From contig NZ_AEEA01000045.1 of assembly GCF_000297095.1 (NCBI RefSeq), positions 1 through 48,168 on the forward strand: a DNA stretch of 48,168 nt, given 5' to 3'. The notes beneath the pieces are model-generated. The model saw only the letters and a program-made list of their open reading frames with translations, searched no databases and was not told the origin of the DNA. A program made the translations under genes and the position numbers. Positions within the stretch are counted from its first letter, which is position 1. Each line of letters starts with the position of its first letter. The stretch is from Treponema primitia ZAS-1 (lineage in GTDB: Bacteria; Spirochaetota; Spirochaetia; Treponematales; Breznakiellaceae). Shown here piece after piece: positions 25,397 through 34,375 of this stretch.

Positions 25397-26272
25397 ATGA
25401 AAAAAATGCGCGGTCCCGCTTGGTATGCCCTGTTTACCCTGCCTTTGATTTTTGTTTTTACCACCGTCGTACTTATTCCCTTTATAATCGGTATCGTATA
25501 CGCTTTTTTTTCCTGGGACGGCCTTCCCCTGAATCCTAAAATTTTTGTGGGGATAAACAATTTTATCAAAATCTTTTCTGATGAACGGTTTCTCGCTTCT
25601 GCGGGGCATACGGTGTTTTTTACGCTCCTTTCTATTGTGACCATCAATGTATTGGGCCTGGCCTTTGCCCTGGGAGTTACCACCCGGCTCAATGTCAGAA
25701 ACATTGCCAGAACCATGCTTTTTGCCCCCTATATGATCGGGGGGCTGATCCTGGGGTATATCTGGAAATTCATCCTGGGGGAGGGTTTCCGGACCATCGG
25801 AGAGAAGACCGGCCTTACAACGGTATTTTTCAACTGGCTTCTCCACCCTCAGTTTGCCCTCCTTGCCCTTACGGTGGTTATCACCTGGCAAATGGCGGGG
25901 TATATCATGATAATCTATATCACCGGCATACAGTCGATCCCCGAAGAGGTGATTGAAGCCGCCTATATGGACGGCGCCGGATTTTGGACCGTCCTTTTTC
26001 GGATCAAATTTCCCCTGATCATGCAGTCCTTTACGGTCTGCTTATTTTTGACCCTTTCCAATTGTTTTAAGATCTTCGACGTAAACCTTTCCCTTACCGG
26101 AGGAGGGCCGTACAGCTCCACCGAATTGTTTGCCATGAATATCTACCATGAAATCTTCAGCCTGAATAATTACGGATATGGTCAGGCCAAGGCGATCCTC
26201 TTTTTCATCATAGTGGCGGCTATTACCGCAGTACAGGTTGGGATAACGAAAAAACGGGAGGTGGAGATGTGA
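25397..26272 (+). CDS. Sugar ABC transporter permease (MalF-like)
   Basis: 291 aa, six predicted membrane helices, beginning with WYALFTLPLIFVFTTVVLIPFIIGIVYAF. The EAA-type loop reads EVIEAAYMDGAGFWTVLFRIKFPLI near residue 195, contacting the (unseen) ATPase. ATG 25397 follows GAAGGAG. The last codons overlap the next permease by 4 bp (ATGTGATA region). The operon has no ATP-binding protein; a shared MsmK-type ATPase elsewhere is likely. Confidence 0.93.
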   Translation: MKKMRGPAWYALFTLPLIFVFTTVVLIPFIIGIVYAFFSWDGLPLNPKIFVGINNFIKIFSDERFLASAGHTVFFTLLSIVTINVLGLAFALGVTTRLNVRNIARTMLFAPYMIGGLILGYIWKFILGEGFRTIGEKTGLTTVFFNWLLHPQFALLALTVVITWQMAGYIMIIYITGIQSIPEEVIEAAYMDGAGFWTVLFRIKFPLIMQSFTVCLFLTLSNCFKIFDVNLSLTGGGPYSSTELFAMNIYHEIFSLNNYGYGQAKAILFFIIVAAITAVQVGITKKREVEM

Positions 26273-27120
26273 TAAAAAAACAAGACGCCCATATAAAAAA
26301 TTTCAGCCTTTGTACATTGGTAATGATTCTGTGCCTTTTGTACCTGTTCCCAATCTATATTGTTTTGGTTAATTCCTTTAAAAACCGAGCGGAGCTTTAT
26401 GAGGATATCCTTGCGCCCCCCCTGAGTTTTAGTTTTCAATATTACCGTAACGCCATGGAAAGGATGAATTTTCTCCACTCCCTGGGGAATTCATGTATCG
26501 TTACTATTTTTTCAATCCTGTTTATCACGATCCTGGCCTCCATGACCGCCTGGATGCTGGTCCGGTCAAACAACAAATTGAGTAAAATTATCTTTATGGT
26601 TTTCGTTACCACCATGCTCATCCCCTTCCAGACCTTGATGATGCCCCTGATGCAGGAGATGAGCGGCATAAAACGGTATCTGGGAATTCCCATGGTTGAT
26701 ACCCTGGGGGCCCTGGTTTATATGAACATAGGCTTTGGGGCGAGCCTTGCGGTGTTCCTCTACCACGGATTTGTCAAGTCGGTTCCCATCTCCCTGGAAG
26801 AGGCGGCAACCATCGACGGCTGTACCGCCTGGGGGGTATTCTGGCGAATTGTATTTCCCATGCTGAAACCGGTGACTGTCACCGTTTTGGTGTTGGATGT
26901 TATCTGGATATGGAACGACTACCTGCTGCCCTCCCTGGTCTTAAACAGTAAAGCGAACCGCACCATACCCCTATCCACCGCTTCCTTCTTTGGGGAATTT
27001 TCCATCCAGTGGAATATGGCCATGGCGGCCCTCATGCTGACCATTATTCCGGTGGTCATTTTTTATCTCCTGTCCCAAAAATATATTATTAAAGGCGTTG
27101 CGGCCGGAGCGGTAAAATAG
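26269..27120 (+). CDS. Sugar ABC transporter permease (MalG-like)
   Basis: 283 aa, with six predicted helices (LCLLYLFPIYIVLVNSF at the start, LISFNLS-like segments later). The conserved loop is ISLEEAATIDGCTAWGVFWRIVFPMLKPV near residue 178. The start (GTG 26269) overlaps the MalF-like stop and its own stop overlaps the GH65 start by one base, indicating a tightly coupled operon. Confidence 0.93.
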   Translation: MIKKQDAHIKNFSLCTLVMILCLLYLFPIYIVLVNSFKNRAELYEDILAPPLSFSFQYYRNAMERMNFLHSLGNSCIVTIFSILFITILASMTAWMLVRSNNKLSKIIFMVFVTTMLIPFQTLMMPLMQEMSGIKRYLGIPMVDTLGALVYMNIGFGASLAVFLYHGFVKSVPISLEEAATIDGCTAWGVFWRIVFPMLKPVTVTVLVLDVIWIWNDYLLPSLVLNSKANRTIPLSTASFFGEFSIQWNMAMAALMLTIIPVVIFYLLSQKYIIKGVAAGAVK

Positions 27121-29393
27121 TGTCCATGATCTATAAAATAGAAAATTTAAAAAAGGACCCGGCGGCGCTTATGCTGAACGAGACCCTCTTCCATAACGCC
27201 AACGGCTATATCGGCATCCGTTCAAACTATGAAGAGGGATATGAACCGGGAATAAACAGCATCCGCGGCTCCTATATCAACGGGTTTTATGATTTTGCAG
27301 AAATGAAGCAGGCGGAAAAGCTCTACGGCCTTATCGAAGAAAAACAGACCATGGTGAATGTGGCGGATACCCAGGGAATACAACTGTACCTTGGGGATGA
27401 AAAATTCAGTATGTTTCACGGTGAAGTTTTGGAAAGCCGCAGGATCCTTAATATGGAAGCGGGGTACACCGAACGGTACATACACTGGCGTTCGCCTGAG
27501 GGCAGGGAAGCTGAAATTACCATACGACGGCTTACTTCCTTTGTCAGGCCCTCCCTCTTTCTGATCGACTATTCTGTTAAGGCCCTGAATTTTGAAGGTC
27601 CCCTGACTTTTGTGTCCACCCACCGGGGGGATGTTGAAAACTACAGCGACCCCAATGACCCACGGCTTGCGGCTGAAACATTCCAGCATATAATTCCTGA
27701 GAAGGCCGAACTGGATGGCACAGTATCCTATGTTACCAGCGGAACCTCGAAGTCGGCTCTTTTGGTCTGTACCGCCGTGGATCACGCGGTCTCTAAGGGA
27801 AAGATCCTCACGGTCCTAGAAGGCCACGGCGCATCCTGCCGTATCGATTCGGCGATAGGGAAAGGGGAGACGCTTACCCTTCATAAGTATTCTATCTTTT
27901 GCGACAGCATCCGTAACGCCGATTGCCGGCAAACCGCAGCCGCCGAATTAAAAAATGTACGGGCCGTTGATGTCGAAACCCTGTACCGGGAACAGCGGGA
28001 CTATCTGGCGGATTACTGGGAACAGGCGCTGCTCGAAATTGATGGGGACGATGAACTTGAATGTGCGGTTCAGTACAATCTCTACCAGCTTATTCAGTCT
28101 GTAGGCAAGGATAAACATAGTAATATTGCCGCCAAGGGTTTGAGCGGGGAAGGCTATGAGGGGCATTTTTTTTGGGATACGGAAATGTATATCCAGCCCT
28201 TCTTTACCCTAACTAATCCGGATATCACCAGGACCCTCATAAGCTACCGCTACGCAACCCTGCATGAGGCCCGGAAAAACGCCAGGCTGCTCGGCCATGG
28301 GCAGGGCGCTCTGTACCCCTGGCGTACCATCATGGGCAGGGAATGTTCCGGCTACTTTCCTTCGGGATCAGCCCAGTACCATATCAACGGTGACATCGCG
28401 TGGTCCGTGGTCCTCTACTATTTGGCAAGTGGAGATTTGGATTTTATTGCCCAAAAGGGCGGGGAAATTATTTTTGAATGCGCCCGGCTCTGGATGGACG
28501 CGGGAAATTATTATCAGGGGAAATTTCATATCAACGATGTTACCGGCCCGGATGAATACACCTGTTTGGTGAACAACAATTATTATACCAATGTATCGGC
28601 CCAGTTTAACCTCTCCTGGGCGGTAAAATTTTACGAGCTCCTGGGCAAGGCCGGCGTCCTTAAAACTCTGGCCATAAAGACAGGGCTTAGCGCCGATGAG
28701 GTTGCAGAATTTTCCCGGGCCGCACAGAATATGTACCTTCCCTACGATGAAAAGCTGGGTATCAATCCCCAGGACGATTCTTTCCTGGCAAAAAAACGCT
28801 GGGATCTGGAACATACCCCAAGGGATAAATTTCCCCTATTGCTCCATTACCATCCATTGTATTTATACCGCCACCAGGTCTGCAAGCAGGCCGATACGGT
28901 ATTGGCCCACTTTATCTTTGAGGATGCACAGTCTTACGAAACGATTAAAAAATCCTTTTTGTATTATGAGCAGGTGACCACCCACGATTCATCCTTATCA
29001 AGCTGTATTTTCAGCATTGTGGCTTCCAAACTGGGTTTCCATGATAAGGCTTACCAATATTTTGGGGATTCTGCCAAGCTTGATTTGTTCAACACCCACG
29101 GGAATACCAAGGACGGTATCCACACCGCTAATATGGGCGGCGCTTATATGGCTATCGTTTATGGGTTTGGAGGGCTGCGGCTTAAAGAGACGGGGCTTTA
29201 CTTCGCCCCCCACCTTCCCAAGCCCTGGAAGGCCTACCGCTTTAAGGTTCATTACCAGGGGAGTCAGATCCTGGTGGAAGTAAAAAACTCCGGCCTTGTC
29301 TTTACCCTCATTTCGGGATCGGAAAAAACAATCCATGTGTATGGAAAAGTTTGTCAGCTGAGGGATACCCTGGAGGCGCCCCTTGGCTGTTGA
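27120..29393 (+). CDS. Glycoside hydrolase family 65 disaccharide phosphorylase
   Basis: 757 aa. GH65 enzymes phosphorolyse alpha-glucosyl disaccharides (maltose, trehalose, kojibiose, nigerose) to beta-glucose 1-phosphate and a free sugar. Visible: N-terminal sandwich with NETLFHNANGYIGIRSNYEEG, the GHFFWDTEMY motif near residue 350, and NDVTGPDEYT near residue 474 with the general acid Glu, then RQ...KQADTVLA-like segment (HQVCKQADTVLAHF) typical of phosphorylases. GTG 27120 has GGAG 11 bases upstream; ATG 27126 is the alternative. The exact substrate cannot be read by eye. Confidence 0.92.
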   Translation: MSMIYKIENLKKDPAALMLNETLFHNANGYIGIRSNYEEGYEPGINSIRGSYINGFYDFAEMKQAEKLYGLIEEKQTMVNVADTQGIQLYLGDEKFSMFHGEVLESRRILNMEAGYTERYIHWRSPEGREAEITIRRLTSFVRPSLFLIDYSVKALNFEGPLTFVSTHRGDVENYSDPNDPRLAAETFQHIIPEKAELDGTVSYVTSGTSKSALLVCTAVDHAVSKGKILTVLEGHGASCRIDSAIGKGETLTLHKYSIFCDSIRNADCRQTAAAELKNVRAVDVETLYREQRDYLADYWEQALLEIDGDDELECAVQYNLYQLIQSVGKDKHSNIAAKGLSGEGYEGHFFWDTEMYIQPFFTLTNPDITRTLISYRYATLHEARKNARLLGHGQGALYPWRTIMGRECSGYFPSGSAQYHINGDIAWSVVLYYLASGDLDFIAQKGGEIIFECARLWMDAGNYYQGKFHINDVTGPDEYTCLVNNNYYTNVSAQFNLSWAVKFYELLGKAGVLKTLAIKTGLSADEVAEFSRAAQNMYLPYDEKLGINPQDDSFLAKKRWDLEHTPRDKFPLLLHYHPLYLYRHQVCKQADTVLAHFIFEDAQSYETIKKSFLYYEQVTTHDSSLSSCIFSIVASKLGFHDKAYQYFGDSAKLDLFNTHGNTKDGIHTANMGGAYMAIVYGFGGLRLKETGLYFAPHLPKPWKAYRFKVHYQGSQILVEVKNSGLVFTLISGSEKTIHVYGKVCQLRDTLEAPLGC

Positions 29394-30081
29394 TATGGGA
29401 AGCGGGGTAATTTACCCCTTTGAAAAAAGCTCCCCCGGTGTTTTTCAAAACCCACCCATCAAAGGGGCGATTTTTGATCTTGACGGAGTATTGGTAGATA
29501 CGGCGAAGTATCACTACCTGGCGTGGAAACGGCTTGCCTGGGAACTGGGTTTCAAATTTTCCAAAAAAGACAATGAACGGCTCAAAGGGGTAAGCCGGAC
29601 CCGTTCTTTGGAGATCCTGCTGGAACTGGGACATTGCACCATGGGGGCCGAGGAAAGGGAAACTGCGGCGGCGAGGAAGAACGCATGGTATGTGGAATAC
29701 CTCCATACCCTGGATGAAAAAGCGATGCTGCCGGGGGCCGGAGAATATTTGATCTATCTGCGGAAACAGCGGGTGGGAATTGCCCTGGGTTCCGCCAGTA
29801 AAAATACACCCCTTATTCTGGACCGGCTAAACATTGCGGCTCTCTTTGATGCGGTTATTGACGGCAATGCCGTGAGCAAGGCAAAGCCTGACCCGGAAGT
29901 TTTTTTACAGTGCGCCGCTGCCCTGTCCCTCCCTCCCGGTTCCTGTGTGGTATTTGAAGATTCCCTGGCGGGCATTGAGGCCGCAAAGAATGGCGGGATG
30001 ATGGCCATAGGGGTGGGCAGGGAAACCCTGCTTCCCGGAGCGGACCGGTATATAACTTCCCTTAGGGATATGCTGCTCTGA
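29383..30081 (+). CDS. pgmB: Beta-phosphoglucomutase (HAD family)
   Basis: 232 aa. It converts beta-glucose 1-phosphate, the GH65 product, to glucose 6-phosphate, closing the pathway. Motifs: FDLDGVLVDTAKYHYLAWKRLA (nucleophile Asp, cap start), LKGVSRTRSLEILL, GSASKNT (HAD motif II) and KAKPDPEVFLQCA (motif III Lys), VVFEDSLAGIEAA (metal Asp). TTG 29383 is selected because GGAGG (29372-29376) is 6 bases upstream; ATG 29395 is possible. The N-terminal 25 residues before the FDLDGV strand are a little longer than in usual enzymes. The start overlaps the GH65 stop. Confidence 0.92.
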   Translation: MAVDMGSGVIYPFEKSSPGVFQNPPIKGAIFDLDGVLVDTAKYHYLAWKRLAWELGFKFSKKDNERLKGVSRTRSLEILLELGHCTMGAEERETAAARKNAWYVEYLHTLDEKAMLPGAGEYLIYLRKQRVGIALGSASKNTPLILDRLNIAALFDAVIDGNAVSKAKPDPEVFLQCAAALSLPPGSCVVFEDSLAGIEAAKNGGMMAIGVGRETLLPGADRYITSLRDMLL

Positions 30082-30088
30082 TGTAGTG

Positions 30089-30114
30089 TTGGGTAGAATC
30101 AGAAATCTACCCAA
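30089..30114. terminator. Hairpin after the disaccharide operon
   Basis: TTGGGTAGA (30089-30097) and TCTACCCAA (30106-30114) form a perfect 9-bp stem with an 8-base loop, 8 bp after pgmB. There is no T tract on either strand, so it may end mRNA by protecting a 3' end rather than as a classical terminator. Confidence 0.5.
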
Positions 30115-30242
30115 AATTAACGATAAGAAACTGGAATACTACAAGAAAATTATATGAATTAATGGATGATGCGAAGAATTGCCCGCCGTTCATCCGATGT
30201 CATTAGCCGGTTCAAAATGAAATATACTGCCCAAATAATATT

Positions 30243-30643
30243 TTATACCCAGTTTTCAATCTTCAGGCCTTCAACATTTTCAAAATGTTTAACGTTATTG
30301 GTTACAAAAATATAGTCATTTTGTAAACAAAATGCCGCAATCAATAAATCAGCATCCTCGATGAGTCTGCCTTTCTTTTTGAGTTTGGAATATACTGTGG
30401 CGGCTATCTCTGTGGTTTCCTTATCGGTTATGCCAACTTCATGAACATTGCAAAACTGATTAAATGCTACCGCTTTTCTTGGGGCAAAATTTGACAATAA
30501 CCCCCTCCTGACTTCATAATAAACAATATCCGAAATGATTATCTTATCGTTTTGAGTCAAAATAGTATCAATTCTATTGATAATCTTAGTATCTTTATGC
30601 AGAAGTATGAGATGATATTTGTGTCTAAAGTGTATATCATCAT
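30243..30643 (-). pseudogene. PIN-domain toxin (VapC type), frameshifted near its 5' end
   Basis: Starting at ATG 30643, overlapping the antitoxin stop, the frame reads MMIYTLDTNIISYF, which is the expected VapC start with the first catalytic Asp (LDTN). It then leaves frame near 30596-30605 and stops soon after. The rest of a good PIN domain continues in another frame: HKDTKIINRIDTIL, ISDIVYYEVRRGLL (Glu), LIEDADLLIAAFCLQND (Asp) and DYIFVTNNVKHF. Adding one base in the TTCTGCATAAAG area restores a continuous protein of about 133 aa. A longer frame starting 30710 lacks the first Asp. Sequencing error, decay or programmed frameshift are all possible. Confidence 0.75.
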
Positions 30644-30867
30644 ATTTCAACCTCTCGGTGTAAATTTGCCCGTGGGAAGTCAGGTACTTCCTCATCCATG
30701 CTTTCATCAAGAAGCCGCAAGCATTCTTTCCACGCAGACATTTTGGTTGACTTTTCCGGATCTTCCTCTAGAATTGTTACGATAGCCTTTTTGTGTTCCG
30801 GTATTTCTATTGGCTCACTTGGAATAAATTTACCGTCTGCAAAATAACCTTGAAATGTTAATAACAT
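30640..30867 (-). CDS. Antitoxin-like protein paired with the PIN toxin
   Basis: 75 aa. ATG 30867 has AGGAGG 5 bases upstream. The N-terminal half (FQGYFADGKFIPSEPIEIPEHKKAIVTIL) resembles a short beta-rich antitoxin DNA-binding domain; the C-terminal half (KECLRLLDESMDEEVPDFPR) is acidic and probably wraps the toxin. Its stop overlaps the vapC start. Promoter on the minus strand: TTGGTA (plus 30923-30928) with 17-bp spacer and TATACT (plus 30900-30905). Family assignment tentative. Confidence 0.72.
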   Translation of the reverse strand: MLLTFQGYFADGKFIPSEPIEIPEHKKAIVTILEEDPEKSTKMSAWKECLRLLDESMDEEVPDFPRANLHREVEI

Positions 30868-30898
30868 GATTGCCTCCTAAATCTCCTCCTATCAGAAT

Positions 30899-31018
30899 TA
30901 GTATACCATGTGGGGAAAAATTTACCAATATGCGTAGCGATGAAATTTAGTCGAATGTGTATAAAATAGTATACAGTGAACAGATTTAATTATATCCTAG
31001 TAAATCAATACGCATATT
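30899..31018. promoter_or_regulatory. Intergenic control region between antitoxin and ECF operon
   Basis: A perfect 10-bp inverted repeat, AATATGCGTA (30927-30936) and TACGCATATT (31009-31018), frames the region. GTATAAAATAGTATAC (30959-30974) is a palindrome of GTATA/TATAC arms, and TAGTATAC occurs again at 30899-30906 in the antitoxin promoter. The paired TAGTATAC copies may be toxin-antitoxin operators. No riboswitch consensus was recognised in the leader of the ECF genes. Confidence 0.45.
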
Positions 31019-31080
31019 AGGACTTGAATATCCTAGAAATGGAGGTTATACTAAATACAATTAAAGGAGGTCATGTAAAC

Positions 31081-31632
31081 ATGGCAAATAAGGTTATTTC
31101 TGTCAGAACTGTGGTGGCCGTCGGTATAGGCGCCGCACTGTTTTTTGTATTGATGCGTTTTGTCGCTATTCCCTCGGGGGTGCCCAATACCAACCTGAAT
31201 CTGGCTTCGGCGATCCTGACGGTCTTTGCGGCGATTTTTGGTCCCCTGGCGGGGTTTCTCATCAGCTTTATCGGACATACCCTGACGGACCTTACCTGGG
31301 GCGGGGTTTGGTGGAGCTGGGTTATCGCCGATGCGGTTTACGGCCTTTTGATCGGCCTGTTCTGGAAGCTCTATAAGATAGAAGAGGGGGAATTTGGGCT
31401 TAAGAACGCCATCATTTTTAATGTGATCCAGATCCTTGCCAACGCGGTCGCATGGCTTGCCATCGCCCCCACCCTGGATATCCTCATCTACCAGGAACCT
31501 GCGGATAAGGTGTATCTCCAGGGGCTGGTTGCTGGTGGGCTCAATAGTGTAGTTATTCTGATCCTTGGTACCCTTCTGGCTTTTGGATACAGCCGGACCA
31601 AGGTTAAGGCGGGAAGCTTAAAGGCTGAATAG
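31081..31632 (+). CDS. ECF transporter S component (UPF0397 family)
   Basis: 183 aa with about five membrane helices. ATG 31081 follows AAAGGAGG. The sequence shows VVAVGIGAALFFVLMRFVAI, VPNTNLNLASAILTVFAAIFGPLAGFLI, IGHTLTDLTWGGVWWSWVIAD (family signature) and a final helix LILGTLLAFGY. It is the substrate-binding part of an energy-coupling-factor importer. UPF0397 substrates are not firmly known to me, so no substrate is named. It is followed directly by the ATPase and T genes. Confidence 0.88.
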   Translation: MANKVISVRTVVAVGIGAALFFVLMRFVAIPSGVPNTNLNLASAILTVFAAIFGPLAGFLISFIGHTLTDLTWGGVWWSWVIADAVYGLLIGLFWKLYKIEEGEFGLKNAIIFNVIQILANAVAWLAIAPTLDILIYQEPADKVYLQGLVAGGLNSVVILILGTLLAFGYSRTKVKAGSLKAE

Positions 31633-31633
31633 T

Positions 31634-33367
31634 ATTTCTAATGATTCCACGGCTCTGATTTTTAGAGACTTTGGTTTTCGGTATCGGTCCCAGGTGGAAC
31701 AGACCCTGTACGATATCAATTTTGTCGTACACCCGGGGGAAAAGATACTCATCCTGGGGCCGTCGGGATCGGGGAAGTCTACCCTGGCCCATTGCATAAA
31801 CGGGCTCATCCCCCACGCCTTTGCGGGGGAAATCAGCGGTTCCTGTTCTATTTTGGGAGATGAATCGTCGGGGCTGGATATTTTTGCTATTTCAACAAAA
31901 GTAGGAACTCTGCTGCAGGATACGGATGGTCAGTTCGTAGGGCTCAGTGCCGGCGAGGATATCGCCTTTGCGGCGGAGAATGATTGTGTGCCCACAGAAG
32001 AGATGTACCGCCGTGTGCGGACCGCGGCAGCGCTGGTCCACATGGAGGAGTACCTGGATAAATCGCCCCAGGATCTTTCCGGGGGGCAAAAACAACGGGT
32101 CTCCCTGGCCGGGCTCTTGATGAATGATGTGGAAATCCTTCTCTTTGATGAACCCCTGGCAAATCTTGATCCCGCCACGGGGAAGGAAGCCATAGAACTG
32201 ATCGACCGGCTCCACGGGGAAACGGGAAAAACGGTTATCATCGTGGAGCACCGGCTGGAGGATGTCCTTCACCGGCCGGTGGATCGTATCGTGGTTATAG
32301 ATGGGGGGCGGATCATTGCAGACCTGAGCCCGGCGGAACTTTTGGCTTCGGATCTGTTGGGTAAGACCGGAATCCGGGAACCCTTTTACATAGGCGCCCT
32401 GCGGTATGCCGGTATTGAACTGAAACCCGATATGGGGCTTGAGTCGGTAGAAACACTGCGCTTTGATCCCCGGCCCCTTGCGGACTGGGATGCTGCCTTG
32501 AAGGGAGATGAACTCCCCCGTCAAGCGCCGGTCCTTCTGGAAGTACGGGATCTGGATTATCACTACCCTGGGACGAAACGGGTGTTGGAGGGTATTTCCT
32601 TTTCCCTGGCCAAGGGGGAGTGTGTCAGCCTGGTGGGCCGGAACGGGGCGGGTAAGTCCACCCTGGCAAAGCTCATCGCAGGGTTTATCCATCCCGACTC
32701 GGGGAAGATTTTTCTGGACGGGAAGGATCTGGCGGACTACTCAATCAAGGAACGGGCAGAGCATATCGGTTATGTGATGCAGAATCCAAATCAGATGATC
32801 TCCTTTCCCCTGATCTTTGATGAAACCGCCCTGGCCCTGCGGAATTCCGGTGTTCCCGAAAACGAGGTCCGGGACCGGGTATATGACGCCCTCAAAATAT
32901 GCGGACTCTATCCATTTAGAAATTGGCCGGTGAGCGCCCTGAGTTTTGGCCAGAAGAAACGCCTTACTATTGCGTCGATACTCGTGATGGGGCCTTCCCT
33001 GATCATCCTGGATGAACCCACCGCCGGACAGGATTACCGCCACTATTCGGAGATCATGGAATTCCTGCGAAAGCTCAACCGGGAACAGGGACTTAGTTTT
33101 CTGTTGATTACCCATGATATGCACCTGATGTTGGAGTATACCCGCCGGGCCCTGGTTCTTTCCGAGGGGAATCTTTTAACCCGGGACGGTCCCGGCGGCG
33201 GCGACACCCCCGCAGCAATACTCACTGACGACAGCATAGTGGAAGCGGCAAGCCTGAAACGGACCAGCCTCTATGACTTGGCTGTTAAGGCTGGTCTGGC
33301 GGACCCCCGGGCCTTTGTCCGACGCTTCATCGACTACGAGCAAAGCCACCGGCGGCCTGCGTTATGA
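31634..33367 (+). CDS. ECF transporter double ATPase (fused EcfA/EcfA')
   Basis: 577 aa if started at ATT 31634. Two ABC domains: first with GPSGSGKST (about residue 45), LSGGQKQR and LLFDEPLANLD; second with GRNGAGKST, LSFGQKKR and LILDEPTAGQD. GTG 31694 would give 557 aa but would remove the first beta strand and the A-loop aromatic (ALIFRDFGFRYRSQVEQTLYD is clearly homologous and in frame). No ATG/GTG/TTG lies upstream of it; CTG 31625 or ATT 31634 are the candidates, with AAAGG at 31620-31624. Start therefore uncertain and probably non-canonical. Overlaps the T gene as ATGA. Confidence 0.9.
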   Translation: MSNDSTALIFRDFGFRYRSQVEQTLYDINFVVHPGEKILILGPSGSGKSTLAHCINGLIPHAFAGEISGSCSILGDESSGLDIFAISTKVGTLLQDTDGQFVGLSAGEDIAFAAENDCVPTEEMYRRVRTAAALVHMEEYLDKSPQDLSGGQKQRVSLAGLLMNDVEILLFDEPLANLDPATGKEAIELIDRLHGETGKTVIIVEHRLEDVLHRPVDRIVVIDGGRIIADLSPAELLASDLLGKTGIREPFYIGALRYAGIELKPDMGLESVETLRFDPRPLADWDAALKGDELPRQAPVLLEVRDLDYHYPGTKRVLEGISFSLAKGECVSLVGRNGAGKSTLAKLIAGFIHPDSGKIFLDGKDLADYSIKERAEHIGYVMQNPNQMISFPLIFDETALALRNSGVPENEVRDRVYDALKICGLYPFRNWPVSALSFGQKKRLTIASILVMGPSLIILDEPTAGQDYRHYSEIMEFLRKLNREQGLSFLLITHDMHLMLEYTRRALVLSEGNLLTRDGPGGGDTPAAILTDDSIVEAASLKRTSLYDLAVKAGLADPRAFVRRFIDYEQSHRRPAL

Positions 33368-34191
33368 GCCGCTTCATGCTGTCCTACATAAATCGGCCTT
33401 CTCCGGTTCATAAGCTTACGGGGGCATCAAAACTGATAGTATTTCTCCTTTGGTCGGTGCTGACCATGGCGGGTTACGATACCCGGATAATGCTTATCAT
33501 GAGTGTTTTAGGAATAACGGTGTTTATCATTTCCGGGACTAAATTCCGGGATGTGGCATTCATTTTCAAAATGCTTATTTTGTTTATGCTTATTAATATT
33601 ATTACTATCTATCTTTTTTCGCCGGAGCAGGGGGTGAAGATCTACGGGACCCGGCACGTCATCTCTGACGGTATAGGGCGATTTACCCTCACAAAAGAAC
33701 AGGTATTCTACGAATTTAATATTCTGTTAAAATATTCCATGATGGTCCCCATGGCAATCCTGCTGATCGTTACCACCAACCCCAGCGAATTTGCCGCTTC
33801 CCTGAACCGGGTAGGGGTAAACTATTCCATAGCCTATGCGGTAAGCCTTGCCCTGCGCTATATTCCGGATGTGCAGCGGGACTATGAGGCCATCTCCCAG
33901 GCGCAGCAGGCCCGAGGGGTTGAGCTTTCCCGGAAGGTGTCCTGGATAAAGCGCATAAAGGGCGCCTCGGCAATTCTCCTCCCTCTGATATTTTCTTCCC
34001 TGGACCGGATTGATGTGATTAGCCACGCCATGGAGCTCCGCAGCTTTGGTAAACACAAGCGCCGTACCTGGTATTCCGGGCGGCCCTTTGCCCGGGCGGA
34101 TGTACTGGTTCTGGTTATCGCGGGGCTCCTCTTCGCCTTGGGGATGTGGTTTACCTTTAAGGATGGGAGCCGGTTTTACAATCCCTTTTAA
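33364..34191 (+). CDS. ECF transporter T component
   Basis: 275 aa, five or more membrane helices. ATG 33364 overlaps the ATPase stop. Family features: SPVHKLTGASKLIVFLLWSV, the EcfT coupling motif region AISQAQQARGVELSR with the Ala-Arg-Gly core, and ISHAMELRSFGKHKRRTWY near the end, the second coupling motif. It anchors the ATPases to the S component in the membrane. The stop is 6 bp before the 137-bp palindrome. Confidence 0.9.
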   Translation: MSRFMLSYINRPSPVHKLTGASKLIVFLLWSVLTMAGYDTRIMLIMSVLGITVFIISGTKFRDVAFIFKMLILFMLINIITIYLFSPEQGVKIYGTRHVISDGIGRFTLTKEQVFYEFNILLKYSMMVPMAILLIVTTNPSEFAASLNRVGVNYSIAYAVSLALRYIPDVQRDYEAISQAQQARGVELSRKVSWIKRIKGASAILLPLIFSSLDRIDVISHAMELRSFGKHKRRTWYSGRPFARADVLVLVIAGLLFALGMWFTFKDGSRFYNPF

Positions 34192-34196
34192 TAGAA

Positions 34197-34333
34197 CAGA
34201 AAAGAATATGCCCCGGAGAAATTTGTTTGGGGTCCTGGTGGCTGGAAAAAATATCAGGAACCCCCAAAGGGTCCCCCTGATATTTTTTCCACCACCACCC
34301 CCGATAAAATTATTGGGGGCATATTCTTTTCTG
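34197..34333. repeat. 137-bp nested palindromic element
   Basis: An outer perfect 18-bp stem, CAGAAAAGAATATGCCCC (34197-34214) with the arm 34316-34333, encloses a central long hairpin: GGTGG + GGAAAAAATATCAGG (34237-34258) with CCTGATATTTTTTCC + CCACC (34276-34296). Flanking CCCC...GGGG pairs on each side of the centre could form two side hairpins, giving a cruciform or cloverleaf. No T run. Candidates: MITE-like element, bidirectional terminator of the convergent genes, or a structured RNA. Confidence 0.85.
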
Positions 34334-34375
34334 CCGGTTCGCCGAACTGGGGGCAGGCTGGGTAAGTGATGCGGG

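Noticed and set aside
30115..30240. Remnant protein gene after the pgmB hairpin
   Set aside because: Only a short stretch (about 27 codons) with no start or recognisable motif.
30243..30710. Full-length 155-aa toxin starting at 30710
   Set aside because: The first 35 residues come from the antitoxin gene in another frame and the first catalytic Asp is missing; the real start is at 30643 in a different frame.
30899..31080. Riboswitch in the ECF leader
   Set aside because: No recognised motif (preQ1, TPP, cobalamin) could be found; only inverted repeats are visible.
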